Source: Alistipes sp.
Lineage (GTDB): Bacteria; Bacteroidota; Bacteroidia; Bacteroidales; Rikenellaceae
Length of the DNA: 64,000 nucleotides
Reading direction: 5' to 3'
NCBI GenBank assembly: GCA_017630455.1
Contig: JAGBVG010000053.1
Location: 43,290-107,289, forward strand
The translations under genes were made by a program, and so were the position numbers. The first letter of the stretch is position 1. Each line of letters opens with the position of its first letter. A model generated the notes under the pieces. It saw nothing but the letters and a program-made list of their open reading frames with translations, was not told the DNA's origin and did no database searches. This document shows, piece by piece, positions 45,454-53,297 of this stretch.

Positions 45454-46170
45454 CTACCACTTTACCTGTCTGCGCTTCAGCGCTACATAACTCAAGGCGT
45501 AGAACACCACGGGAAGCAAGCAGTAGACGATCTTGCCCGCCAACTCCACAGCCTCGATATTTGCCTCTATGTTGATATACCACTCGCGCTCAACGGCGAT
45601 GCCTACAACGCCATATAGCAGCAGTATAATACCCACAATGGCAATCACATAGGTCAGCATAATGCTACGGCGCGAGATAGCCGCCATAAACAACGACACC
45701 GAGGCAAACAACTGCACAAGGACATACCCCTCCCAATCGAGGTAGAAGCCATCGAGATGACCAATGATATAGTCACCGAGCTCGATATCGCAACTATCGA
45801 AAGGTGCTGCAATGACAATAGCCAGCACCGAGGTTACGATAGCCACTACGGGAAAGAGCACGGCGAGGTTAAACAACATCGCTACCCAGCGCTCCTCGGT
45901 AGATACGGGGAGCGTCATAGCCATAACCTTAGTACCTCGCTGGCGCAGAGTCCACATCTCGCGCACGGGGAACACCCACGCGGCAACCATATAGACAAAG
46001 AGCGACATTCCCGATGCGGTTACTATGCTTCCCCCTCTGTTCAACACTCCAAAGAAGAGCGGCACAATAAACATCGTCAGCACATTCCAAGCGTAGTTCT
46101 TAGCCTGAACGGCATATATGTAGCGTAGATACTCCACTACGCGCTTCAATGAAAACTTCTTCATAGCCAA
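45454..46170 (-). CDS. Integral membrane protein, probable ABC permease subunit
   Basis: 238 residues with about six membrane helices (for example NVLTMFIVPLFFGVL, VAAWVFPV, IMLTYVIAIVGIILLLYGVVGI split over two helices, and a final one near the C-terminus). There is no sequence motif. It lies 9 bases after the ABC ATPase gene and 3 before gntR, which makes it the membrane partner of that ATPase. The substrate is unknown. Confidence 0.75.
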   Translation of the reverse strand: MAMKKFSLKRVVEYLRYIYAVQAKNYAWNVLTMFIVPLFFGVLNRGGSIVTASGMSLFVYMVAAWVFPVREMWTLRQRGTKVMAMTLPVSTEERWVAMLFNLAVLFPVVAIVTSVLAIVIAAPFDSCDIELGDYIIGHLDGFYLDWEGYVLVQLFASVSLFMAAISRRSIMLTYVIAIVGIILLLYGVVGIAVEREWYINIEANIEAVELAGKIVYCLLPVVFYALSYVALKRRQVKW

Positions 46171-46179
46171 TTAATCCAA

Positions 46180-47007
46180 TTAATTATTAAAAATTGCACG
46201 AATAGCATCTCTGTTTGCCGATGTGGCATTGAAGAGCAACTCTATGTTGAGCAGCGAATCCTCCTCGCGCTCGTTCCACACCACAGCCATATCACCGGCT
46301 ATGGTACGCTCCGAGTAGATTACCTTATCTCCCTCCTCGGCTCTGCCAAACTTCAGACGCTGGCATATCTCCGCCGTGGTGGCATTGAGTGCAACGCCCT
46401 TCGCATCAAGGATTACGATATTATCGAGGAGCGACTCCACATCCGCAACCTGGTGTGTGGAGATAACAACCATACGGTTCTCATCGACATATCCCGCCAA
46501 CAATCTGCGGAACACGCCCTTGGATGGGATATCGAGACCATTCGTAGGCTCATCCATAAGCAACATCTTCACGTTGCAAGCCAGGGCAAAGGCCAGATAT
46601 GCCTTCTTGCGCTGACCCATCGACATCGAGTGCAGACGCTCCATAGGGTTTACGTTCAACGCCTCGCAGTAGCCACACATCTGCCCCATATCGAAACGAG
46701 GATAGAAGCACGACGTAACCTTTGCATATCGCTCCAACGAGATATTTGGCAAGTCGAACTCCTCGGGGATGATCATCAACTCGCTGAAATTCTCTGGACG
46801 GCGCGACATAGGGTCGAAGCCATCCACTATGACCTCTCCCGCGTCTGGGCGCATAATGCCGCAGATAATCTTCAGAAGCGTGGTCTTACCAATACCGTTG
46901 CAGCCCAAAAGGCCGTGAATATGTCCCTCGCCCAACGTTAGCGAGATATCGTTCAGCACCCTCTTACCAGCCGAGTATCCGAACGAGAGTTTTTTTGTTG
47001 CAATCAT
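46180..47007 (-). CDS. ABC transporter ATP-binding protein
   Basis: 275 residues from the ATG at 47005-47007 (the frame before it starts at a TTG). Walker A GCNGIGKTTLLK, signature HSMSMGQRKKAYLAFAL (with SMGQ in place of the common SGGQ), Walker B KMLLMDEPTNGLD, and H-switch ISTHQV. It powers the adjacent membrane protein, as a YtrB-like export or efflux system regulated by the GntR protein. The C-terminal ~60 residues are poorly conserved. Confidence 0.92.
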   Translation of the reverse strand: MIATKKLSFGYSAGKRVLNDISLTLGEGHIHGLLGCNGIGKTTLLKIICGIMRPDAGEVIVDGFDPMSRRPENFSELMIIPEEFDLPNISLERYAKVTSCFYPRFDMGQMCGYCEALNVNPMERLHSMSMGQRKKAYLAFALACNVKMLLMDEPTNGLDIPSKGVFRRLLAGYVDENRMVVISTHQVADVESLLDNIVILDAKGVALNATTAEICQRLKFGRAEEGDKVIYSERTIAGDMAVVWNEREEDSLLNIELLFNATSANRDAIRAIFNN

Positions 47008-47070
47008 AAAATTCAATTAGTAATGAGTAGTTAGTAATCTTGTCGCTCTGGGCGATCTAAAACTGTCTAT

Positions 47071-47183
47071 GTCATTCTGAACGAAACGAAGTGAAGTCGA
47101 AGAATCTCCTCGTTGTGTATCCGTTGTCTGCGGTGTTTATATTAGGAGATCCTTCGACTCCACTCCGCTCCGCCCAGGATGAC
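47071..47183. repeat. Long inverted repeat A in the ABC operon leader
   Basis: Two 40-base arms (47071-47110 and 47144-47183) match at 32 positions. On the minus strand, seven of the eight differences become U-G pairs. The motif GTCATTC-TGA...GGATGAC belongs to a palindromic repeat type widespread in Bacteroidetes. It lies between the minus-strand promoter (47237-47267) and the ABC gene start, so it would be part of the transcript leader. Confidence 0.85.
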
Positions 47184-47212
47184 ATTTCTACTAATGCTTA
47201 ATATTGTTTACT

Positions 47213-47267
47213 GTGTATTACACCACTAATACACTGCAAAGGTAGTCTCTTTTTCCGTAATTGCAAA
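47213..47267 (-). promoter_or_regulatory. Promoter and operator of the ABC/permease/gntR operon
   Basis: Minus strand: TTTG (47264-47267), 19-base spacer, TACCTTTG (47237-47244). Two bases further (minus direction) begins a perfect inverted repeat, GTGTATTA-N6-TAATACAC (47213-47234), covering the expected transcription start. The placement suits repression by the operon's own GntR protein. Confidence 0.75.
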
Positions 47268-47362
47268 TTTTTCGACAACTTTTTTCGCAAAATAAATTAA
47301 GTCTCGTATGCGTATAATAAACATAGGTATAGCATTTTAACAGGAAATTTCCGCGAGAAAAA

Positions 47363-47419
47363 TTTGGAAGATTGAAAAATTAAAAATATATTTGCAGTGT
47401 ATTAACGCAGTAGTACACT
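47363..47419 (+). promoter_or_regulatory. Promoter and operator of the outer-membrane barrel/GIN-domain operon
   Basis: TTTG (47363-47366), 20-base spacer, TATATTTG (47387-47394). An inverted repeat AGTGTATTA-N6-TAGTACACT (47396-47419, one mismatch) begins two bases after the -7 box, the same geometry and nearly the same sequence as the divergent operator at 47213-47234. The leader to the ATG is about 240 bases and includes GTGAAAACT-type repeats and inverted repeat B. Confidence 0.75.
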
Positions 47420-47469
47420 ATAAAAAGTGAAAACTAAAAGGTGAAAACTGAAAAGTAAGGAATATCATC

Positions 47470-47578
47470 TATGTCATTCCGAGCCTGCCGAGGAATCTCC
47501 TCGTTATACAGCCCGCAGACAACGTGCAGACAGCGAGGAGATCCTTCGACTACACTACGTTCCGCTCAGGATGACATA
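47470..47578. repeat. Long inverted repeat B in the outer-membrane gene leader
   Basis: Same repeat family as A: outer arm ATGTCATTCCGAGC pairs with GCTCAGGATGACAT, and inner arm GGAATCTCCTCG with CGAGGAGATCC. One arm is about 11 bases shorter than the other, so the hairpin is lopsided. It lies 74 bases before the ATG at 47652. Confidence 0.8.
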
Positions 47579-47651
47579 CTGATAATAAAATGTAACAAAA
47601 CACACCACTTATACGTTTAATAGTTAAACTGGCAAACAAGAACATTAAAAG

Positions 47652-50054
47652 ATGAAACGATTAGTTCATATAGCAATGATGGCAGTGGTGCTTATCATAG
47701 GCACCGCGGGGTCGCTCACGGCACAGCGATACTCACTTGGAGGTCGTGTGACCAACAGCGCCGAGCAGCCTATACCATACGCCACAGTGGTAGTGCTGCA
47801 GAACAACACGCAGGTAACAGGCACAACGACAAACAGCGAGGGACGCTTCACGCTCTCGGCTGAGAGCGGCAACTACACCCTCAACATCACATACGTGGGA
47901 TACAAGAGTGTACAACTCCCTATCTCGCTCACCGAGAACACTACCCTCGCGGATATCATCCTTGAGGAGGATAGCGAGAAGATTGACGAGGTGGTGGTTA
48001 CAGCGCAGCTCATACGCCGCGAGGCAGATCGCTTCGTGGTCGACATCGCAAACTCCCCTATTGCCATAGGCAAGGATGGCGAGGAGCTACTCAAGACCGC
48101 ACCAGGCGTATGGATTCAGGATGATAAAATCTCGATAAATGGTGCGTCGGGCTCGAAGATATACCTCAACGACCGCGAGGTAAAGATGAAGGATGAGCAA
48201 CTTATAGCCTACCTACGCTCGCTACGCGCCGAGGATATACAGCGCATAGAGGTCATACCGCAGTCGGGTGCTGACTATGACGCTGCATCGTCGGGAGGTA
48301 TCATCAAGATTACCACCAAGAAGCGCATTGACTCGGGCCTTATGGGTAACGCCTCCCTCGTGGTGAACGGCACAAAGGGGTTATACAACGTTATGCCATC
48401 GGTGTCACTGAACTACAACCGTGGTAAGGTAAATGCCTACGGTCGTGCGTGGGCAGGAACGCAGGGCAACGGCTACGTGACTTCGGAGCATACCGACTAC
48501 ACCTCAGGAACGGTTATCGACGCGATGTCGGAACTCTTCACCACCAATTCGTGGGCAGGAGGTAACGCCGGCATCGTCTACGACATTAACGACCGTCACT
48601 CCGTAGGTGGCGAGGTGCAGTATAACTACTACGGCGGTGGTGGCGACACCGACACCTGGACCGACCATACCGACGGCATCACCACACGCAGCGAGGGCGT
48701 ATACCGCAACGACTATAATAGTCAGATGGTTAACGGAACGCTCAACTATATCTACAAACTCGACGACAAGGGCTCTACGCTTAAGTTTATCGGCGACTAC
48801 ACCCTTAACTCTGCGCCAAACTACAACAGCTACATCGACCAAACCTTTAACATCGCAACGCCCGCCCTCGTTCGCGACTCGACATACCGCGATGAGACAC
48901 ACTCTCGCTATCAGCTCGCAACGGCAACCGTAGCACTGGAGAAGGTACTCTCGCCAAAGGTGGTGCTTAAAGCTGGTGCGAAGTACTCCTACAACTACAA
49001 TAACAACAGCGCAGACTACAGCTACATCGACAATGGCGATTGGCAGCCTAATCTCGACAAGAACTACAACATCGGCTACACCGAGAATATCGGCGCGGCA
49101 TACGTCATCGCCACAGCGCGTCTCGGCCGTCTGAGCATCGTGGGAGGCTTGCGCGGCGAGTATACCAACTTCCGCGATAACTCTGGCGCGGTGAAGCAGG
49201 ATTACTTCGACCTCTTCCCTAATGCCAACATATCATACTCGATAACCAAGGATGGAGCATACTCGATCGTGGCGCAATATGCGCGTACCATAAGCCGACC
49301 ATCATTCTGGGCCCTATCACCTAACGAGACCAAGATTTCGGAATATATGATACAGCGCGGCAACCCCAACCTCAAGCCATCATACGATAACTCGCTCTCG
49401 GTGACCGCAGTGCTGAAGTATAAGTTTAGCATAACCATCGGTATGAAGCTCACCGAGAATGCCATACAGCAGGCTACCATAGCCGACCCCGAGAACCCCG
49501 AGGTGCTGATTATACAGCACACCAACTACCCCACTATGAACAACTTTTTCGCCTCGGCGAACCTGCCGTTCCAGTTCACGAAGTGGTGGGCAGCAAACAT
49601 AAACCTCACGGCGATGTATATGGGTCAGCGCATCTACCCCGACGAGCCTCTCAGACGTAACTTTATGGGTGTGGCGAATGCGCAGATGTCGTTCACACTG
49701 CCCAAGAACTTCTTTATCGAGTTGGATGGAAGATATATGCACGGTATGGTGGCGGGCAATACACGTATGAGCGATATGGGAAATATGAACCTTACGCTCA
49801 AGAAGCGTATGCTCGACAACAAGCTTACAATAAGCCTCGGCGTTCAGAACATAATACCAACGACGATGGACATCACCATCGAGGAGCCAACCTTCAAGCG
49901 TGTGATGCACCTCGACCAGCCGTGGATGCGCCCAGCGGCCAAGTTCCAGATATCCTACAGTTTCAACTCTGGCAAGCAGTTCCGCGCCAAGAGCGTCGAG
50001 AGCGGCTCATTGGAGGAGCGAGGACGAATCGGCAACGGAAACAGTGGCAACTAA
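47652..50054 (+). CDS. Outer-membrane beta-barrel protein with carboxypeptidase-like N-terminal domain
   Basis: 800 residues. Signal peptide ending near GSLTAQ (about 25). The Ig-like domain at about 27-110 (GGRVTNSAEQPIPYATVVV split by conserved P, then VGYKSVQLPI) is followed by a plug-like region (LLKTAPGVWIQDDKISING split by W) and a C-terminal OMP_b-brl_3 barrel. There is no SusD partner. It shares divergent, matched operators with the ABC/GntR operon and is followed 21 bases later by a GIN-domain lipoprotein gene. Whether it imports a ligand or acts in envelope assembly is unknown. Confidence 0.85.
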   Translation: MKRLVHIAMMAVVLIIGTAGSLTAQRYSLGGRVTNSAEQPIPYATVVVLQNNTQVTGTTTNSEGRFTLSAESGNYTLNITYVGYKSVQLPISLTENTTLADIILEEDSEKIDEVVVTAQLIRREADRFVVDIANSPIAIGKDGEELLKTAPGVWIQDDKISINGASGSKIYLNDREVKMKDEQLIAYLRSLRAEDIQRIEVIPQSGADYDAASSGGIIKITTKKRIDSGLMGNASLVVNGTKGLYNVMPSVSLNYNRGKVNAYGRAWAGTQGNGYVTSEHTDYTSGTVIDAMSELFTTNSWAGGNAGIVYDINDRHSVGGEVQYNYYGGGGDTDTWTDHTDGITTRSEGVYRNDYNSQMVNGTLNYIYKLDDKGSTLKFIGDYTLNSAPNYNSYIDQTFNIATPALVRDSTYRDETHSRYQLATATVALEKVLSPKVVLKAGAKYSYNYNNNSADYSYIDNGDWQPNLDKNYNIGYTENIGAAYVIATARLGRLSIVGGLRGEYTNFRDNSGAVKQDYFDLFPNANISYSITKDGAYSIVAQYARTISRPSFWALSPNETKISEYMIQRGNPNLKPSYDNSLSVTAVLKYKFSITIGMKLTENAIQQATIADPENPEVLIIQHTNYPTMNNFFASANLPFQFTKWWAANINLTAMYMGQRIYPDEPLRRNFMGVANAQMSFTLPKNFFIELDGRYMHGMVAGNTRMSDMGNMNLTLKKRMLDNKLTISLGVQNIIPTTMDITIEEPTFKRVMHLDQPWMRPAAKFQISYSFNSGKQFRAKSVESGSLEERGRIGNGNSGN

Positions 50055-50075
50055 TAACCTAAAACACAAAATATT

Positions 50076-50789
50076 ATGAAGACTTTAGCAACTATCCTTA
50101 GCACCTTGGCTCTCACATCGTGCATCACCATCGTAGGGACTACGAAGCTCTCCGAAGCACCTGTCGAGGAGCGCACACTGCCCCTCACCGAGGAGGTAAC
50201 AGCCATAGCAGCATCGAGTGGCGCAGATGTCATTGTCGACGCTACGCTTCCCGCAAACGAGATTCGCGTGAAGACCCACAGCGACATCTTCGACATTCTC
50301 GAGATAAAGACCAACAAAGGCACACTCGAGATAGGCCTCAGCGAAAACTCACTGCGCGCCAAGACCTTCGAGGTGCGCATTCCAATCCTCGCATATAACA
50401 CCATCGCCGCATCGGGTGGCGCGGATATCGAGTGGCACAACTGCAGAGCCGAGATGCTCACCATCGCAGCATCTGGAGGTTCAGACATCGACATCGAGGG
50501 AGAGTGTGGCGACATCATCTTGGCCGTATCGGGCGGCGCGGATGCTGAGATTGCGGGACACTGCATCAACCTCACCGTAGCAGCATCAGGAGGCGCGGAT
50601 GCCGACCTCGACGAGCTTAAGGCTATGAATGTGGAGGTATCGGCATCGGGTGGCGCAGATGTTGCAGTATACGCAACAAAGACACTTACTGTAAATGCCT
50701 CGGGAGGTGCTGACGTAGCCTACAGCGGCAACCCCGAGAGCAAGGATATCAACCGCTCGGGCGGCGCAGATGTCTACCAAGCAAAGTAA
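50076..50789 (+). CDS. GIN-domain (DUF2807) lipoprotein with ASGGAD repeats
   Basis: 237 residues. Lipoprotein signal MKTLATILSTLALTSC. The rest is a DUF2807/GIN-type right-handed beta-helix, with the motif A-S-G-G-A-D or close variants recurring about every 15-25 residues (IAASSGADV, IAASGGADI, IAASGGSDI, AVSGGADA, VAASGGADA, SASGGADV, NASGGADV, NRSGGADV). The repeats probably stack as turns. Members are common with GntR/ABC genes in Bacteroidetes. Likely on the cell envelope; function unproven. Confidence 0.88.
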   Translation: MKTLATILSTLALTSCITIVGTTKLSEAPVEERTLPLTEEVTAIAASSGADVIVDATLPANEIRVKTHSDIFDILEIKTNKGTLEIGLSENSLRAKTFEVRIPILAYNTIAASGGADIEWHNCRAEMLTIAASGGSDIDIEGECGDIILAVSGGADAEIAGHCINLTVAASGGADADLDELKAMNVEVSASGGADVAVYATKTLTVNASGGADVAYSGNPESKDINRSGGADVYQAK

Positions 50790-50828
50790 AAAGTGAAAAG
50801 CAAGGTGTCTTTGACACATAGTATGAGA

Positions 50829-50869
50829 GGGCGTGTCCAATAAGTTTTTCGGGCACGTCCTTAATTTTT
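50829..50869 (+). terminator. Terminator of the barrel/GIN-domain operon
   Basis: Ten-pair stem 50829-50838 with 50851-50860 (two G-T wobbles), loop AATAAGTTTTTC, then TTAATTTTT. Shares its loop with the hairpins at 1661-1692 and 33722-33759. Confidence 0.85.
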
Positions 50870-50938
50870 GAAGCTGAATCAAAATCAAAGCATACAACAC
50901 TTTTCACCTTTAACCTTTCACTTTTCACTTTTTTTGTA

Positions 50939-50946
50939 TATCTTTG
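50939..50946 (+). promoter_or_regulatory. -7 box of pyrD
   Basis: TATCTTTG, 25 bases upstream of the pyrD ATG, preceded by repeated CTTTTCACTTT simple sequence (50900-50935). No clear -33 box. Confidence 0.5.
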
Positions 50947-50971
50947 TATAATATTATCTCAATAGGTCGTT

Positions 50972-51994
50972 ATGAGACGCTCGTTATTCCAAAATATCTT
51001 GTGGACACTACCTGCTGAGGTGGCGCATAACATACGTATGACACTGCTCGGCGTGGTGGGAAAGATACCCACCGGAAAGTGGTGGATAAAGGTGTGTCAC
51101 GCACCGCGCAAGGAGAATTTAGAACGCGAGGTATTTGGCATACATTTTCGCAACCCCATAGGCATCGGCGCAGGCTTCGACCCCAATGGCGATAGACTCG
51201 AGGAGTTGGCAGCCACGGGATTTGGCTTCGTGGAGATAGGCTCTGTGGTGCCACGCCCTCAGCCTGGAACGCCACGCCCCCGCATTAAGCGTCTGCGAAG
51301 CAGCGACTCTCTTATCGACAACTCGGGATATCCGAGCCGTGGCCTGGAGTATATCCTCAACAATGTACGCCACCGCACCGACCACACCCGCGACCTCATC
51401 ATTGGCTGCAACATAGGCCGTCTCACGGCATCACACCGCGAAGATACCGTAAAGGAGTATCTCCGTGTATTCCGAAATATGTATCAGTATGTCGACTTCT
51501 TCGTCATCAACATCTCGTGCAACACGGCATCCAAGAAGTTTGTGCCGCGCTCACACGAGGAGATACTGCAACTCATAGAGCCGCTCTTTGAGTTCCGCCG
51601 CGGACAGCTCGACTACCGCCCTATACTCCTCAAGATATCGCCCGACCTGTCGTGGGAGGAGATAAACACCGTTGTGGATGTGCTTATCGAGACACCTCTC
51701 GACGGCATCGAGGCTGTGGCTGGCTCGATAGACATGGCACGTAAAAGCCCCGGCGCGGTGACAGGTGCGCTACTTACGGAGCGAGCTATAGAGGTGGTGA
51801 GATACATAGCCACAAAGACCGAGCACAACTACCCCATCATCGGTTCGGGAGGTATGATGGAGCCCGAGGATATAAAGCGTATGATGGATGCTGGCGCGTC
51901 GCTCGTAGCACTGAATACAGGTGTGCGAGAGAATGGATTACGTCTGCTCAAGAGGGCCGCGAAGAGGATTGCACAACGTGAGGATAACAAATAG
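50972..51994 (+). CDS. pyrD: Dihydroorotate dehydrogenase, quinone-dependent (class 2)
   Basis: 340 residues. It oxidises dihydroorotate to orotate with FMN in pyrimidine synthesis. The N-terminal helical extension (MRRSLFQNILWTLPAE) marks the membrane-associated class 2 type. FMN-binding segments are NPIGIGAGFDPNGD, FGFVEIGSVVPRPQPG and the C-terminal IIGSGGMMEPEDI. The base position of the active-site loop, normally SSPNT in class 2, reads SCNTAS here, so a Cys replaces Ser and the Pro is missing. It heads a plus-strand run with cinA and pncB. Confidence 0.93.
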   Translation: MRRSLFQNILWTLPAEVAHNIRMTLLGVVGKIPTGKWWIKVCHAPRKENLEREVFGIHFRNPIGIGAGFDPNGDRLEELAATGFGFVEIGSVVPRPQPGTPRPRIKRLRSSDSLIDNSGYPSRGLEYILNNVRHRTDHTRDLIIGCNIGRLTASHREDTVKEYLRVFRNMYQYVDFFVINISCNTASKKFVPRSHEEILQLIEPLFEFRRGQLDYRPILLKISPDLSWEEINTVVDVLIETPLDGIEAVAGSIDMARKSPGAVTGALLTERAIEVVRYIATKTEHNYPIIGSGGMMEPEDIKRMMDAGASLVALNTGVRENGLRLLKRAAKRIAQREDNK

Positions 51995-52003
51995 AAAACA
52001 ACG

Positions 52004-53251
52004 ATGAAATCCACGATTATAACCATAGGCGACGAGATACTCATTGGTCAGATTGTTGACACAAACACCGCATCGATAGCCCGCAAACTAAACGCCATAG
52101 GCATCGCCATCAAGGAGAAGACATCCATAGGCGACAGCGCCGAGGAGATAAAGAGTTGCGTGGGACGAGCATTGCGACACAGCAAGGTGATAATTATGAC
52201 AGGTGGTCTCGGCCCTACAAAGGATGACATCACCAAGACCACACTCGCCGAGATGTTTGACACCACGCTCGAGTATAACGAGGCGGAGGGAGAGCATATC
52301 CGCACCCTACTCGCGCGCCGCAACATACCATTTACGGAGCTAAATCGCGCACAGGCCCTTGTACCAAAGTGCTGCACGGTGCTTCACAACGCCCACGGCA
52401 CAGCACCTGGAATGTGGTTCGACACTGCGGAGGGGGCTATCGTGATATCGCTACCTGGTGTTCCATTTGAGATGGAGCACCTTATGGACGACATCGTGAT
52501 ACCGCGCCTCAAGGAGCGTCTCACGCTACGAAGCATCGTGCATAAGACCCTCATAACACGCGGCATTCCCGAGTCGTTGCTCGCCGAGCGTATCGAGAAG
52601 TGGGAGGATGCCCTGCCAGAGTATATGCACCTTGCCTATCTCCCTGCGCCAAACATCGTGCGTCTGCGTCTCTCGGCTTACGACGTAGAGAGGGAGGTGG
52701 CAGAGAGAGCCATAGAGGCAGAGTTTGCAAAACTGCGCGAGATGATTGGCGAGAATATCGTAGGCTGGGAGGGCGCTACAGTGGAGCAGCAGGTTCACGA
52801 CATCTTCACACGCCGAGGACTCACCCTCGCCACCGCCGAGAGCTGCACAGGAGGTACTATAGCCTCGAAGTTTACGGCTATGGCTGGAGCTTCGGCATAC
52901 TTCCTCGCGGGTGTTGTGGCATACGCCAACAGCGCAAAGAGCAACATCATAGGCGTGAACGCCGAGGATATAGCACGCGAGGGTGCAGTAAGCGAGTGCG
53001 TGGCGCGCCAGATGGCCGAGGGGGTGCGTAACGTGAGCGGTGCAGACTACGCCATCGCCACAACAGGCATCGCAGGACCATCAGGGGGCAGCGAGGCAAA
53101 GCCCGTGGGTACGGTATGGATGGCTGTGGCGACACCCCACGGCACTATAGCACGTATGCGCAACTGCGGCACCGACCGCTCGCAGATTATAAGCCGCGCA
53201 TCGGCATACGCCATAGAGATGCTCTACGACGAGATAAAGCATCTGCTATAA
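52004..53251 (+). CDS. cinA: CinA family protein (nicotinamide-nucleotide amidohydrolase)
   Basis: 415 residues with both usual domains. The N-terminal MoCF-like domain (ITIGDEILIGQIVDTN; TGGLGPTKDD) has ADP-ribose pyrophosphatase-type activity in known members. The C-terminal CinA domain (ATAESCTGGTIASKF; GVVAYANSAKSNIIGV) deamidates nicotinamide mononucleotide to nicotinate mononucleotide. It is 9 bases after pyrD and 46 before pncB; cinA and pncB both make nicotinate mononucleotide, so the pair forms an NAD salvage unit. Confidence 0.94.
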   Translation: MKSTIITIGDEILIGQIVDTNTASIARKLNAIGIAIKEKTSIGDSAEEIKSCVGRALRHSKVIIMTGGLGPTKDDITKTTLAEMFDTTLEYNEAEGEHIRTLLARRNIPFTELNRAQALVPKCCTVLHNAHGTAPGMWFDTAEGAIVISLPGVPFEMEHLMDDIVIPRLKERLTLRSIVHKTLITRGIPESLLAERIEKWEDALPEYMHLAYLPAPNIVRLRLSAYDVEREVAERAIEAEFAKLREMIGENIVGWEGATVEQQVHDIFTRRGLTLATAESCTGGTIASKFTAMAGASAYFLAGVVAYANSAKSNIIGVNAEDIAREGAVSECVARQMAEGVRNVSGADYAIATTGIAGPSGGSEAKPVGTVWMAVATPHGTIARMRNCGTDRSQIISRASAYAIEMLYDEIKHLL

Positions 53252-53297
53252 CATAAACTGTTGCTAAAAGAATATGTAACACAAACAAATAAATGCT

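Noticed and set aside
50120-50398. Frame-shifted ORF inside the GIN-domain gene
   Set aside because: Highly basic product from the +1 frame of a gene with a clear lipoprotein signal and repeats.
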